Assembly (NCBI GenBank): GCA_002440745.1
Contig: DJVB01000044.1
Span: 78,734 to 142,733, forward strand
DNA length: 64,000 nt
From: Bacteroidales bacterium UBA6267
GTDB taxonomy: Bacteria > Bacteroidota > Bacteroidia > Bacteroidales > UBA1556
Reading direction: 5' to 3'
Shown here: positions 9,056 through 16,946 of the stretch, one piece after another
Numbering within the stretch: the first letter of the stretch is position 1
Layout: each line of letters begins with the position of its first letter
Program-made: the position numbers and the translations under genes
The notes under the pieces: generated by a model
The model's database searches: none
What the model was told of the DNA's origin: nothing
Seen by the model: the letters and a program-made list of their open reading frames with translations, nothing else

Positions 9056-9729
9056 TACTAATTCCAACTCCAATCGGGAATTTGGAAGATATCACTTATC
9101 GGGCAGTTCGACTTCTTGGCGAAGTAGATTTGGTGTTGGCTGAAGATACGCGCAATACCTTGAAATTATTATCACATTTCAATATTTCGAAGCCGATTTG
9201 GTCTTATCACCAGCATAATGAGCATCAAACTACAGCTAAAATTGTTGAAGAGATATCCGCAGGAAAAACTATTGCTTTGGTTTCAGACGCCGGCACACCC
9301 GGAATCAGTGACCCCGGTTATCTTTTGCTTCGAGCTTGCCTTGATGCAGGAATTGAAATAGAAACTTTACCCGGACCAACGGCCCTAATACCTGCGGTAG
9401 TGAACTCAGGTTTGCCCTGCGACCGATTTGTTTTTGAGGGTTTTTTACCACATAAAAAAGGTCGTCAAACACGTTTAGCTCAATTAAAATCGAACCGATA
9501 TACTTTCGTTTTGTACGAATCGCCACACCGTTTATTAAAAACACTAACCCAATTGGTCGATTTATTCGGTCCTGAGCATCTCGCATCGGTGAGCAGAGAG
9601 TTGTCGAAAATCCATGAGGAAACGGTGCGCGGAAGTCTGCAAGAATTGGTTAACTACTACCAAACCAATACCTTAAAAGGAGAGTTTGTGATAGTCTGTG
9701 GTGCAAGCTCGGCCACTGAACATATATAG
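9043..9729 (+). CDS. rsmI: 16S rRNA (cytidine1402-2'-O)-methyltransferase RsmI
   Basis: The 228-aa product is a tetrapyrrole-methylase-fold enzyme that uses SAM to 2'-O-methylate C1402 in the ribosomal P site. Signature stretches are LILIPTPIGNLEDIT at the N-terminus, LAEDTRNTLKLL, VSDAGTPGISDPG (SAM-binding turn), LPGPTALIPAVVNSGLP, and FVLYESPHRLLKTL. It is shorter than the E. coli protein (286 aa), lacking part of the C-terminal region, as is common in Bacteroidota. Its ATG lies inside the 3' end of the M28 peptidase gene, so the two are probably co-transcribed. Confidence 0.95.
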   Translation: MSRLILIPTPIGNLEDITYRAVRLLGEVDLVLAEDTRNTLKLLSHFNISKPIWSYHQHNEHQTTAKIVEEISAGKTIALVSDAGTPGISDPGYLLLRACLDAGIEIETLPGPTALIPAVVNSGLPCDRFVFEGFLPHKKGRQTRLAQLKSNRYTFVLYESPHRLLKTLTQLVDLFGPEHLASVSRELSKIHEETVRGSLQELVNYYQTNTLKGEFVIVCGASSATEHI

Positions 9730-9808
9730 TTGAATTGTATGTATTTTGTCTAAATATATAACGTAAACATTTGATAAACAGATATGTAATCAATACGGTT
9801 GAAAATAT

Positions 9809-9843
9809 TTTGTCGGGGCAATACAATTATTGATTTACTTTTG
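9809..9843 (+). promoter_or_regulatory. Promoter of the carboxyltransferase operon
   Basis: A TTTG at 9809-9812 and a -7 box TACTTTTG at 9836-9843 are separated by 23 nt, slightly longer than usual. The predicted leader to the ATG at 9915 is about 65 nt. Confidence 0.55.
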
Positions 9844-9914
9844 CGGCGGTTTGGGAACGTGTACTGATATATTCAAAATTATTTTTAAAGGATACATAAA
9901 CTAATAGTAATATT

Positions 9915-11462
9915 ATGTCTTTAAGGTCAAAAACTAACGAACTTCGTAAACGCATGAAGAGTGCGGCCAGCGGTGGTGGCGATAAAGCCATTGAAAAACA
10001 AACCGCTATGGGAAAACTTACTGCTCGTGAGCGTATAGTTGCGTTGCTGGATGAAGATTCCTTTCAGGAGTATGATTTATTTGTCGAACATGCAGCGAAG
10101 GATTTCGACATGGCCAATAAATATTTGGCCGGCGATGGAGTGTTAACCGGTACCGGTACCATTAATGGTTATCCGGTTTGTATTTATGCACAGGACTTTA
10201 CCGTTGCGGGAGGCTCTTTGGGTTATATGCACGCTCGCAAGATTGTCAAAATTATGGACCACGCTCTGAAATTGCGTGTGCCTTTAATTGGAATCAATGA
10301 TAGTGGTGGTGCTCGTATTCAAGAGGGAGTAAATTCTCTTGCAGGTTATGGTGAAATCTTTTACCGAAATACATTAGCCAGTGGTGTTATCCCACAGATT
10401 AGTGTAATTTTAGGGCCTTGTGCAGGTGGCGCGGTTTATTCTCCGGCATTAACCGACTTTGTTTTTGTGGTGGATAAAATCTCCAAGATGTTTATCACCG
10501 GACCTGAGGTAATAAAATCGGTACTCGGGGAAGAAATTAGTATGGAAGATTTAGGTGGTGCTCGCGTACATGCCTCACTCACCGGAAATGCCCATTTTTA
10601 TGCTGAGAGTGAGAATGAGTGTTTCGCACAGATTAAAACGTTATTCACCTATATTCCATGGAATAATGGTAAAAAAGCGGAGCCATTTCAACCAAAACAA
10701 CCTAAGTCGAGAACTTTCAAATTAGGAAGTATCATTCCATCAGATAGCAAAGAGCCTTACGATGTGAGAGATGTGATAAAGGCTTTGGCGGATGAATCGG
10801 ATTTCTTTGAGATTCAGGCAATGTGGGCGCAGAATATTACTATCGGATTTGCACGTGTCAATGGCGAAACTGTTGGAATTGTTGCGAACCAACCCATGTA
10901 TCTTGCCGGTGTGCTTGATGTGGATAGTAGCGACAAGGCAGCACGTTTTATACGCTATTGCGATTCTTTCAATATCCCTCTTTTAACTTTGGTTGACTTA
11001 CCCGGTTATTTACCAGGTATCGATCAGGAACATGCCGGTGTAATTCGACATGGTGCTAAGCTTCTTTATGCCTACTCTGAAGCAACTGTTCCAAAGATTA
11101 CTGTTATCCTTCGTAAAGCGTATGGTGGAGGATATATTGCAATGTGCTCCAATCACTTAAGAGCTGATTTCGTATTTGCATGGCCTACTGCCGAGATTGC
11201 TGTAATGGGACCGGAAGGGGCTGCAAATATTATTTTCCGTAAGGAGATTAAAGAGGCTGCCGATCCGGAGAAAATGCGTCTTGAGAAAGTTGAAGAATAC
11301 AAACAAAAATTTGCAAATCCTTATGTAGCAGCAGCTTATGGTTATATTGATGCTGTGATTGAACCTCGTGAAACTCGCAAATTTATTGTGCATTCATTAG
11401 CTATTTCAAAGAATAAAGAGGTTCGTGTTCCAAACAAGAAACATGGTATTCCTCCATTTTAA
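9915..11462 (+). CDS. Biotin-dependent acyl-CoA carboxyltransferase (propionyl-CoA carboxylase beta / methylmalonyl-CoA decarboxylase alpha)
   Basis: This 515-aa crotonase-fold carboxyltransferase moves CO2 between carboxybiotin and propionyl-CoA/methylmalonyl-CoA. Diagnostic stretches are KLTARERIVALLDEDSF, FTVAGGSLGYMHARK, NDSGGARIQEGV, LGPCAGGAVYSPALTDF (oxyanion glycines) and ILRKAYGGGYIAMCSNH. The length and motifs fit PccB/MmdA. The next gene encodes a biotin carrier, but no biotin carboxylase and no sodium-pumping beta subunit is adjacent. Sequence alone therefore cannot decide between an ATP-dependent carboxylase and a Na+-translocating decarboxylase. Together with mutA/mutB at 24-28 kb it fits succinate-propionate interconversion. 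Confidence 0.9.
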   Translation: MSLRSKTNELRKRMKSAASGGGDKAIEKQTAMGKLTARERIVALLDEDSFQEYDLFVEHAAKDFDMANKYLAGDGVLTGTGTINGYPVCIYAQDFTVAGGSLGYMHARKIVKIMDHALKLRVPLIGINDSGGARIQEGVNSLAGYGEIFYRNTLASGVIPQISVILGPCAGGAVYSPALTDFVFVVDKISKMFITGPEVIKSVLGEEISMEDLGGARVHASLTGNAHFYAESENECFAQIKTLFTYIPWNNGKKAEPFQPKQPKSRTFKLGSIIPSDSKEPYDVRDVIKALADESDFFEIQAMWAQNITIGFARVNGETVGIVANQPMYLAGVLDVDSSDKAARFIRYCDSFNIPLLTLVDLPGYLPGIDQEHAGVIRHGAKLLYAYSEATVPKITVILRKAYGGGYIAMCSNHLRADFVFAWPTAEIAVMGPEGAANIIFRKEIKEAADPEKMRLEKVEEYKQKFANPYVAAAYGYIDAVIEPRETRKFIVHSLAISKNKEVRVPNKKHGIPPF

Positions 11463-11494
11463 ACTACGGTTAAATCTAAATAATTCATTAAGTT

Positions 11495-11812
11495 ATGAGT
11501 GAAAAACAAAAATTCGACATTGTTGTAATTGGAGATGCAGAATACCGAACCCTGCTGACCGATAAATACAAGAATCGTTCGCCATACGTACGCCCGAAAG
11601 CTTCGGATGTTACTGCTTTTATCCCCGGAACAATTCGTGAAATGTTTGTTAAAGAGGGCGATAAGGTGGAAAAGGGACAGATATTGCTCATTTTGGAAGC
11701 AATGAAAATGAACAACCGTCTTGTAGCTCCTTTGACCGGAGTTGTAAAGCAATTACTCGTAAAAACGGGTGACATTGTCTCAAAAAACCAACTATTGGTT
11801 GTGGTAAAGTAA
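11495..11812 (+). CDS. Biotin carboxyl carrier protein
   Basis: The 105-aa protein has an extended N-terminal region (residues 1-40) followed by a biotinyl domain. The domain runs from AFIPGTIREMFVKEGDKVEKG through ILEAMKMNN, where Lys71 is the biotin attachment site, to the mirrored strand LTGVVKQLLVKTGDIV. It would shuttle CO2 for the carboxyltransferase encoded 32 nt upstream. The short spacing and the terminator right after it indicate a two-gene operon. Confidence 0.93.
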   Translation: MSEKQKFDIVVIGDAEYRTLLTDKYKNRSPYVRPKASDVTAFIPGTIREMFVKEGDKVEKGQILLILEAMKMNNRLVAPLTGVVKQLLVKTGDIVSKNQLLVVVK

Positions 11813-11834
11813 TTCCAAAATCAATGAAGTGAAA

Positions 11835-11857
11835 GCCGGAGAAATCCGGTTTTTTTA
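11835..11857 (+). terminator. Rho-independent terminator after the biotin carrier gene
   Basis: The stem CCGGA/TCCGG is closed by a GAAA tetraloop (GNRA type) and followed by a run of seven T at 11850-11856. It lies 22 nt after the stop codon. Confidence 0.85.
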
Positions 11858-11858
11858 T

Positions 11859-11970
11859 TATCCTATTGTTCCTAACCTACTCCCGCTACGGCTTTTGTCA
11901 CAGTTTTTGAAAAAGAAAAACTCCCCTTAATCATCTCACACCACCCTATCAAAAACCTGCGCCAAAAGCC
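11859..11970 (-). repeat. Long hairpin element, copy A (same family as 23978-24062)
   Basis: Read on the minus strand, the element starts 5 nt after the stop of the 11976 gene. It has a left arm GGCTTTTG-G-CGC-AG-GTTTTTG, a roughly 30-nt loop, and a right arm CAAAAAC-T-GTG-A-CAAAAGCC. A tail of 24 purine-rich nt then ends in ACAATAGGATAA. A second copy after tsaE has the same arms and the same tail end. Candidates are a small structured RNA, a 3'-UTR element or a miniature mobile element. Confidence 0.6.
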
Positions 11971-11975
11971 TCTCT

Positions 11976-12527
11976 TTATTCCCATTCTATTTCCAAGCCA
12001 TAAGCCTCCCCAAACTGCTCACAAGACTCATAGAACAATTCTATACTTTTATCGAGTGAAGTTGAGCTTTTCTGAAAATCTTCGGTAAGCTTTTTTGGTT
12101 CGGAATTCGATTCATCGTCCAATTCTTCGATTTGCTGCAGTACTTTTTTGTAACCCGTTTTTATTTCATTTTTATAGGAATCCAAGAGCGAAAGATAAGA
12201 GCGGTGAAGTTGGTGGTCGTCTTCAATAACGGTTAGGTTTTCAGCGGCTAATTCGCTGATTTTTAAGTTGAGTTCTTCATAACATTTTCTGACTTCCTGA
12301 AGCATGTCGTCGAATGAAATCGAATCGAGAGGGGTTGAATCGGGGTTTTCGGTACTCATGGCTAAAACGGCTTCCTGAAAGTTGTTGTCGGCATGAATCA
12401 ATTCCTCTACCCTAAAATAGCGTTCCTCGAAATAATCCATGGCATTATCCTTGTCAGGAATGCAGCCGCTCATGTAAAATGTTGACATGGTAATTGTTGA
12501 AATTATTAATAGTTGTTTCCAAATCAT
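11976..12527 (-). CDS. Small helical lipoprotein, function unknown
   Basis: The 183-aa protein has a lipoprotein signal (lipobox MSGC at about residues 19-22). The mature part is acidic and predicted almost entirely helical, with coiled-coil-like stretches (ILQ/ELNLKISELAAENL, KKVLQQIEELDDESN) and many Glu/Asp. I do not recognise a named family. Similar acidic helical lipoproteins are common in Bacteroidota. The M1 start is required because the signal peptide would be lost with the next Met. That start sits almost exactly where transcription should begin (-7 box at 12539-12532), so the mRNA may be leaderless. It diverges from the 12581 lipoprotein gene. Confidence 0.6.
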   Translation of the reverse strand: MIWKQLLIISTITMSTFYMSGCIPDKDNAMDYFEERYFRVEELIHADNNFQEAVLAMSTENPDSTPLDSISFDDMLQEVRKCYEELNLKISELAAENLTVIEDDHQLHRSYLSLLDSYKNEIKTGYKKVLQQIEELDDESNSEPKKLTEDFQKSSTSLDKSIELFYESCEQFGEAYGLEIEWE

Positions 12528-12531
12528 TGAG

Positions 12532-12548
12532 CAAAAATAGTAATTTTG
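12532..12548. promoter_or_regulatory. Back-to-back divergent -7 elements
   Basis: TATTTTTG on the minus strand (12539-12532) and TAATTTTG on the plus strand (12541-12548) lie one nucleotide apart. They drive the divergent lipoprotein genes at 12527 and 12581. The two polymerases would occupy overlapping DNA. Confidence 0.6.
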
Positions 12549-12580
12549 AAAGTGTTTTATGGACTAAAAATTTTGTAGTT

Positions 12581-12817
12581 ATGAATAAGAAAACTTTTTC
12601 CTTTGGCTTCGTAGCAGCTTTTGCTTTAGCATTTTTAACATCCTGTGTTGACGCAGATGTTTGCAAAAATTGCTCTGTAGTAACTTATGAAACAGGCACT
12701 TCCACTGTTGTCGATCGTCAGTCGGCTATTGAGTATTGTGGCGATGATCTTTTTCTTAAAGAAAATACACAGCCTATAGTTTCGGGCAACGATTCCGTGG
12801 TTTGGGAATGCAACTAA
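12581..12817 (+). CDS. Small cysteine-containing lipoprotein, unknown function
   Basis: The 78-aa product starts at the ATG 12581, chosen because the -7 box TAATTTTG lies at 12541-12548 and the signal peptide begins here (MNKKTFSFGFVAAFALAFLTSC, lipobox LTSC). The mature part is only about 57 residues and contains a CKNC pair and two further cysteines. This suggests disulfides or a metal site; the CxxC might look thioredoxin-like, but the domain is too short. The stop overlaps the convergent recO stop by 4 nt (12814-12817). Confidence 0.7.
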   Translation: MNKKTFSFGFVAAFALAFLTSCVDADVCKNCSVVTYETGTSTVVDRQSAIEYCGDDLFLKENTQPIVSGNDSVVWECN

Positions 12818-13500
12818 GCGTGAAGTACTGCGGTGAGAACATCCACAGTTTTTAATGGAGTCAATCCTTCGACGTGATTGTAAAAATAATCCAGCATTGT
12901 ATTTAGTGCTGCTTGGCGCTGAGTATAGTCGCTGTGGAATTCGGGCAAAAGTTCCGAATTATTAAAAGTGGTTAGCATAAGCAATACTTTTTCTATCAGT
13001 TGTGGATTCATGTTTTTCCCCGTGAAAAGACTCTTGTTCAACTGATTGCTTATGTCGAAACCCAAAAGTCCAAGAAGTTTAATCATAAAAAACAAATGAA
13101 AGTCGGCAACTGACGATTGCATTTTATCCAAAGAAATAATGGAATTTTCTATAAAATCGAAAAGGGATTCATCAGGCTCAATTTGAGTGATACATTTATG
13201 CGTAAGCTCAGCGATAAAAAAGCCGAGGGAAGTTTTATAAATATTGGTGTGTAGGTCGTGCAAGTTGACCGAAATATTGGTTTCTTTCAAAAACTGCAAC
13301 TCCTTTTTTTCTTTATAATCCAGCACAATTTCAAGAAGGGAGAGAGGTTGAAATAAGACCGCTTTGGTGTTGGATTTTTTTCGTGCACTCTTTATAATAG
13401 CCGAAATCATCCCAAGTTTTTGGGTATAAAGTCGCACAATCAAATCGGCCTCTCCATAGTTGATGCGCGACAAGACGATGCTTCTTGTATTGATTATCAT
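12814..13500 (-). CDS. recO: DNA repair protein RecO
   Basis: The 228-aa protein starts with the RecO OB-fold (TRSIVLSRINYGEADLIVRLYTQKLGMISAIIKSARK) and continues into the alpha-helical C-terminal domain (AELTHKCI, KLLGLLGFDI). RecO works with RecR and RecF to load RecA onto SSB-coated DNA and can anneal strands. The four-cysteine zinc finger seen in some RecO proteins is absent. The start codon overlaps the porZ stop by one base (TAATG), so recO is translationally coupled as the distal gene of the porZ-recO pair. Confidence 0.93.
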   Translation of the reverse strand: MIINTRSIVLSRINYGEADLIVRLYTQKLGMISAIIKSARKKSNTKAVLFQPLSLLEIVLDYKEKKELQFLKETNISVNLHDLHTNIYKTSLGFFIAELTHKCITQIEPDESLFDFIENSIISLDKMQSSVADFHLFFMIKLLGLLGFDISNQLNKSLFTGKNMNPQLIEKVLLMLTTFNNSELLPEFHSDYTQRQAALNTMLDYFYNHVEGLTPLKTVDVLTAVLHA

Positions 13501-15872
13501 TATTTTACAAAAAGAATTTTATCGACAAAGGTGTCTGAGCCGTCTTTATTTGTCGAAAATATAAGATAAACTCCAGTACTGACGCGGTCGCCATTATAGT
13601 TTTTTCCATTCCATAAGATGGTGCCGCCATTGGATTCGCCTTCAAAAACCGCATTGCCTGCGATATCGGTAATACGCACTTGAGCCTCTTCGACCAATCC
13701 GGAAACCGTTATAGAGCCATTATATTCCGGAGTAACAGGGTTGGGAAAAACTTTCACATCACTATGAGTTTCGGCACCGGCAGTGGCATCGCTACGATAG
13801 GAGATAATGCCTTTTTCCGTAGCAAAATAAACCTCACCGGTTTGATGATCTATGGCAATGCTAAGAATATTATTGCTCAACAAAGGGCTATTATCCATAT
13901 TGAAATGATGAATTTGTTTTGTGCCATCTTCCGACATCAAGAAAACACCTGAGTTGCGGGTTCCCAACCATTTGCGATTAGCACCATCAATGGCAATTGA
14001 AGAAACGTTCTCGGATTCTAACAGGTATTGCGAGATACCTTCCTGTTCGTAATAAATTTGTTGAGCATCAAACTCTTGACCAGAGAAAATCAGCTCGGGG
14101 GAATAGAAAACTGCGATTCCGGCAGAGGTGCCAACCCACATTTCACCATCATGGTCGCAGGCAATTGCATAGATTGTGCTGCTTGGTAATCCACCGTTTC
14201 CGGGGGCGCCGGTGAGCAGTTTCTTTCTATCATCAGCCGTATTGTCCGGCGTATTATTGTCGTTGAAAACCAAAAGTCCCTTGCCGCGCTGAAGTACTAA
14301 CCATTTCTGATTCAGTTGGTCAATGACAATTTCACCAGTTACATCTTCATTCACATAAGGACTCATATTGAAAGATTTCCATTTTCCATCAGGAGAACGG
14401 CGGTTAAAAGTGTTTGGATTTGCGGCTACAGCCACCCACAAATTACCGTCTAAGTCGTAAGTCAATCCTGAAATACCGATAAATCCCGGCCGATTAACTG
14501 CCTCCCCAATTGTGGTGTTCGTTGAGTTATATGCTCCTACATAATTCCCATCCTTAAATCTCAATAAACCTTGTCCCCATGTGCCTAACCAAACTTCTTG
14601 CGGGTTGTTGGGATTTACGGCTACAGCCACAATATCGTCAATGGTATCCAAAAAATCGGTGTTAGCCGCAGTCCAAGAAGTCCATTCTTCTTCCGAAAAA
14701 CGATAGAAACCTTTACGCAGGTAGCTGTTTGTACCTGTACTTTGGTAACCTCCGGTAGCAACCCATAAATGACTGTTTTCCACAGATAAATCCCAGGAGA
14801 ATTCCGAAAAAGGACCCGAGGGAATTATAAACTGAAAAAACCAAGCACGCGGATTAAAAACCAACCCGTTGACTCTGTCGGCAATCCAAATATTTTGGTC
14901 TTTGTCAACAATTAAATCGTTAGGTTGCGGCATGATAACTCCTTGACCTGATTGATTATAATCGAAAACATCAAAGGAATCGATGAGGTTGTTATAATAG
15001 ATAGAAATGCCAAAAAAGGAGCCGATAAGCAAACTGTCGCCAAAACTTCGGATGCTTGTGATTGGGCCGTGCAAGTGAGGAAAAAGGTAATCCCATTGGT
15101 TGTTTTTCCGAATGAATAATGTATCGGTAGCATAAGCAATTCCCTTTTTCGCCACTATCAATTGGTTTCGATAAACTGCCATACAATCGAAATCGGAATT
15201 GCTGCTCGGAATATTTATTATCTTTTGCCAAGAGGTGAAATCGGCCAGATTATAACCTGTGAGAGGAGCCGCTTTAATGCCTGAAATCGTTGCTGCAATA
15301 ATAGAATCATTATGTATAATTGATTGATTTACAGCTAAGGTAGAGCCATTATTTCCTATTAAGTAAGTGTCTTCAATTTCTTTTCTTTTCAAATTAAGCA
15401 CTACGATACCAAAATCGGTTGATAGGAATGCTTTGCCGTCATGTATTAAAATATGGTTGATTTTTTTACTGCCCACAATCTGCTTTCTTTTGATGTCGGC
15501 GAGGTTAGAAATCAAATCGTTTTTCAATAAATCCAAATTGCCGTTTTCGTATCCAATCACTAAAATATCTGTAGTTTGGTCGTAGGCAATTGCACTCACA
15601 CCTAAGTCTGAAAGTTTATTGATGCGGTTGAGTTTGGTGATATTTTGGTCGGTTCGGCTATAATAAAACAAGCTGAACGGAGTAGCACAATAGATTCGGT
15701 CGTTTCCATCTTCGGCCACAGCAATCACATTATTATAAGGCAAATGTTCGCGCCATTGCCCAACGGCAATTTGAGCTTTCAGTGGGGTATATGTTAAAGG
15801 AATGAGCAGAAAAACAATAATTATTAAATGAATTGCCGGTGAAAAACCATCTGATTTTGACTTTGAAAGCAT
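13500..15872 (-). CDS. porZ: T9SS protein PorZ: two-component-regulator-type beta-propellers plus sorting-like C-terminal domain
   Basis: The 790-aa protein has a signal segment (LIIIVFLLIPLTYTPLKAQ). Two beta-propellers of repeated blades follow (DRIYCATPFSLFYYS, LWVATGGY, VWLGTWGQGLLRF, MWVGTSAGIAVF, KWLGTRNSGVFLM). The last about 80 residues read as a T9SS C-terminal domain (VKVFPNPVTPE, VRITDIAGNAVFEGES, STGVYLIF, VDKILFVK). This layout and length match PorZ, the surface member of the attachment complex that presents A-LPS to the PorU sortase. Its unusual feature is a CTD that is not cleaved off. A promoter lies at 15957-15929. Confidence 0.8.
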   Translation of the reverse strand: MLSKSKSDGFSPAIHLIIIVFLLIPLTYTPLKAQIAVGQWREHLPYNNVIAVAEDGNDRIYCATPFSLFYYSRTDQNITKLNRINKLSDLGVSAIAYDQTTDILVIGYENGNLDLLKNDLISNLADIKRKQIVGSKKINHILIHDGKAFLSTDFGIVVLNLKRKEIEDTYLIGNNGSTLAVNQSIIHNDSIIAATISGIKAAPLTGYNLADFTSWQKIINIPSSNSDFDCMAVYRNQLIVAKKGIAYATDTLFIRKNNQWDYLFPHLHGPITSIRSFGDSLLIGSFFGISIYYNNLIDSFDVFDYNQSGQGVIMPQPNDLIVDKDQNIWIADRVNGLVFNPRAWFFQFIIPSGPFSEFSWDLSVENSHLWVATGGYQSTGTNSYLRKGFYRFSEEEWTSWTAANTDFLDTIDDIVAVAVNPNNPQEVWLGTWGQGLLRFKDGNYVGAYNSTNTTIGEAVNRPGFIGISGLTYDLDGNLWVAVAANPNTFNRRSPDGKWKSFNMSPYVNEDVTGEIVIDQLNQKWLVLQRGKGLLVFNDNNTPDNTADDRKKLLTGAPGNGGLPSSTIYAIACDHDGEMWVGTSAGIAVFYSPELIFSGQEFDAQQIYYEQEGISQYLLESENVSSIAIDGANRKWLGTRNSGVFLMSEDGTKQIHHFNMDNSPLLSNNILSIAIDHQTGEVYFATEKGIISYRSDATAGAETHSDVKVFPNPVTPEYNGSITVSGLVEEAQVRITDIAGNAVFEGESNGGTILWNGKNYNGDRVSTGVYLIFSTNKDGSDTFVDKILFVK

Positions 15873-15928
15873 ATTTCGTTAGATGAATTTGTTGTAAAAT
15901 AATGATAGACAATAATAAAACACATTGC

Positions 15929-15957
15929 CAAAGATAGCTAAAAGCTAAAAATCGCAA
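15929..15957 (-). promoter_or_regulatory. porZ-recO promoter
   Basis: On the minus strand, TTG (15957-15955) and TATCTTTG (15936-15929) are separated by 18 nt. The leader to the porZ ATG at 15872 is about 50 nt. Confidence 0.6.
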
Positions 15958-16026
15958 TCAATAAACTTGATTTTTTAGATTTTATTGTTATGCAAAACGT
16001 ATTTTGAAAATTGTTGCGACATAAAC

Positions 16027-16053
16027 AAAAAAAAGCCGGACATTGCCGGCTTT
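16027..16053 (-). terminator. Terminator of the rplU-rpmA operon
   Basis: An 8-bp perfect stem AAAGCCGG/CCGGCTTT has a 6-nt loop and is followed on the minus strand by a run of eight T. It is located 22 nt after the rpmA stop. Confidence 0.88.
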
Positions 16054-16075
16054 ACATCTTTTGGTAGTATTTTGA

Positions 16076-16333
16076 TTAAGCTTCAGGAACAATGTTTACA
16101 TAAGACCTATCGTCTTTTTTCTTAACAAATTCCACTTTACCATCGACCAATGCAAACAGAGTGTGATCTTTACCCAATCCTACATTTATTCCGGGATGGT
16201 GAACAGTGCCACGTTGACGTACCAGAATATTTCCGGCAATCACGTTTTCACCGCCAAACTTCTTCACTCCAAGTCGTTTACTTTCCGATTCGCGACCGTT
16301 CTTGGAACTACCAACACCTTTTTTATGAGCCAT
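16076..16333 (-). CDS. rpmA: 50S ribosomal protein L27
   Basis: The 85-aa protein begins [19 protein letters not shown] and carries the conserved [17 protein letters not shown] and [12 protein letters not shown] motifs. The N-terminal tail reaches the peptidyl-transferase centre in the 50S subunit. There is no cleavable N-terminal extension of the Firmicutes kind. It lies 24 nt after rplU in the usual L21-L27 order, and the pair is closed by a strong terminator. Confidence 0.98.
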   Translation of the reverse strand: MAHKKGVGSSKNGRESESKRLGVKKFGGENVIAGNILVRQRGTVHHPGINVGLGKDHTLFALVDGKVEFVKKKDDRSYVNIVPEA

Positions 16334-16357
16334 AACTTTAAATTTTTAGGTTAAAAA

Positions 16358-16672
16358 TTAATTTACATAGATGTTTTCAATTTGAATCTTGGTCATATAC
16401 TGACGATGACCATTTTTCTTACGGTAACCTTTACGGCGCTTCTTTTTGAAAACGATTACTTTATCACCTTTGAGGTGGTTCAGGATTTTTGCGGAAACTT
16501 TGGCACCCTCAACAACAGGTGTTCCGACGTTGATCTTGCTGCCGTCCTCGATTAAAAGAACTTTTTCAAACTCAACGTTACTGCCTTCTTCGCCCTCCAA
16601 TCGGTGAACAAAGATGCTCTGATCTTTCTCCACTTTGAATTGTTGACCGGCGATTTCTACAATTGCGTACAT
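16358..16672 (-). CDS. rplU: 50S ribosomal protein L21
   Basis: The 104-aa protein has typical L21 sequence: [18 protein letters not shown] at the start, then [18 protein letters not shown], and the basic RNA-binding end [15 protein letters not shown] with TKIQI. It binds 23S rRNA in the 50S subunit. It is the first gene of the rplU-rpmA operon and has an almost ideal phylum-type promoter upstream. Confidence 0.98.
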   Translation of the reverse strand: MYAIVEIAGQQFKVEKDQSIFVHRLEGEEGSNVEFEKVLLIEDGSKINVGTPVVEGAKVSAKILNHLKGDKVIVFKKKRRKGYRKKNGHRQYMTKIQIENIYVN

Positions 16673-16704
16673 TCTATATTAAAATTTGATTTTAAAATGG
16701 AGCG

Positions 16705-16734
16705 CAAAAGTATAAAATATTCATACATAAACAA
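16705..16734 (-). promoter_or_regulatory. rplU-rpmA promoter
   Basis: TTG (16734-16732), a 19-nt spacer and TACTTTTG (16712-16705) on the minus strand make one of the best consensus matches in the window. The leader to the ATG is about 30 nt. Confidence 0.75.
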
Positions 16735-16892
16735 GAAGAATTTTAAAATTTATTCTTCAAACAATTTCCATCATTTTTTAATCCTAATCCATCCAATTTT
16801 CTGATTTTTTCTGAAATAAAAATGATTGAAAATCAGTGTTTCCACCTTCTCAATCAGCCTCAATGCAGCACGAATGGTTTCTTTTGAAGAAA

Positions 16893-16928
16893 ATGAAAAA
16901 GCCCGAAATTCAAAGAAAATCGGGCTTT
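16893..16928 (-). terminator. Terminator of pntA-pntB
   Basis: A 9-bp stem AAAGCCCGA/TCGGGCTTT (16898-16906 with 16920-16928) has a 13-nt loop and is followed on the minus strand by five T. It lies 18 nt after the pntB stop. Confidence 0.8.
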
Positions 16929-16946
16929 GTTATTATTTTCTGCGTT

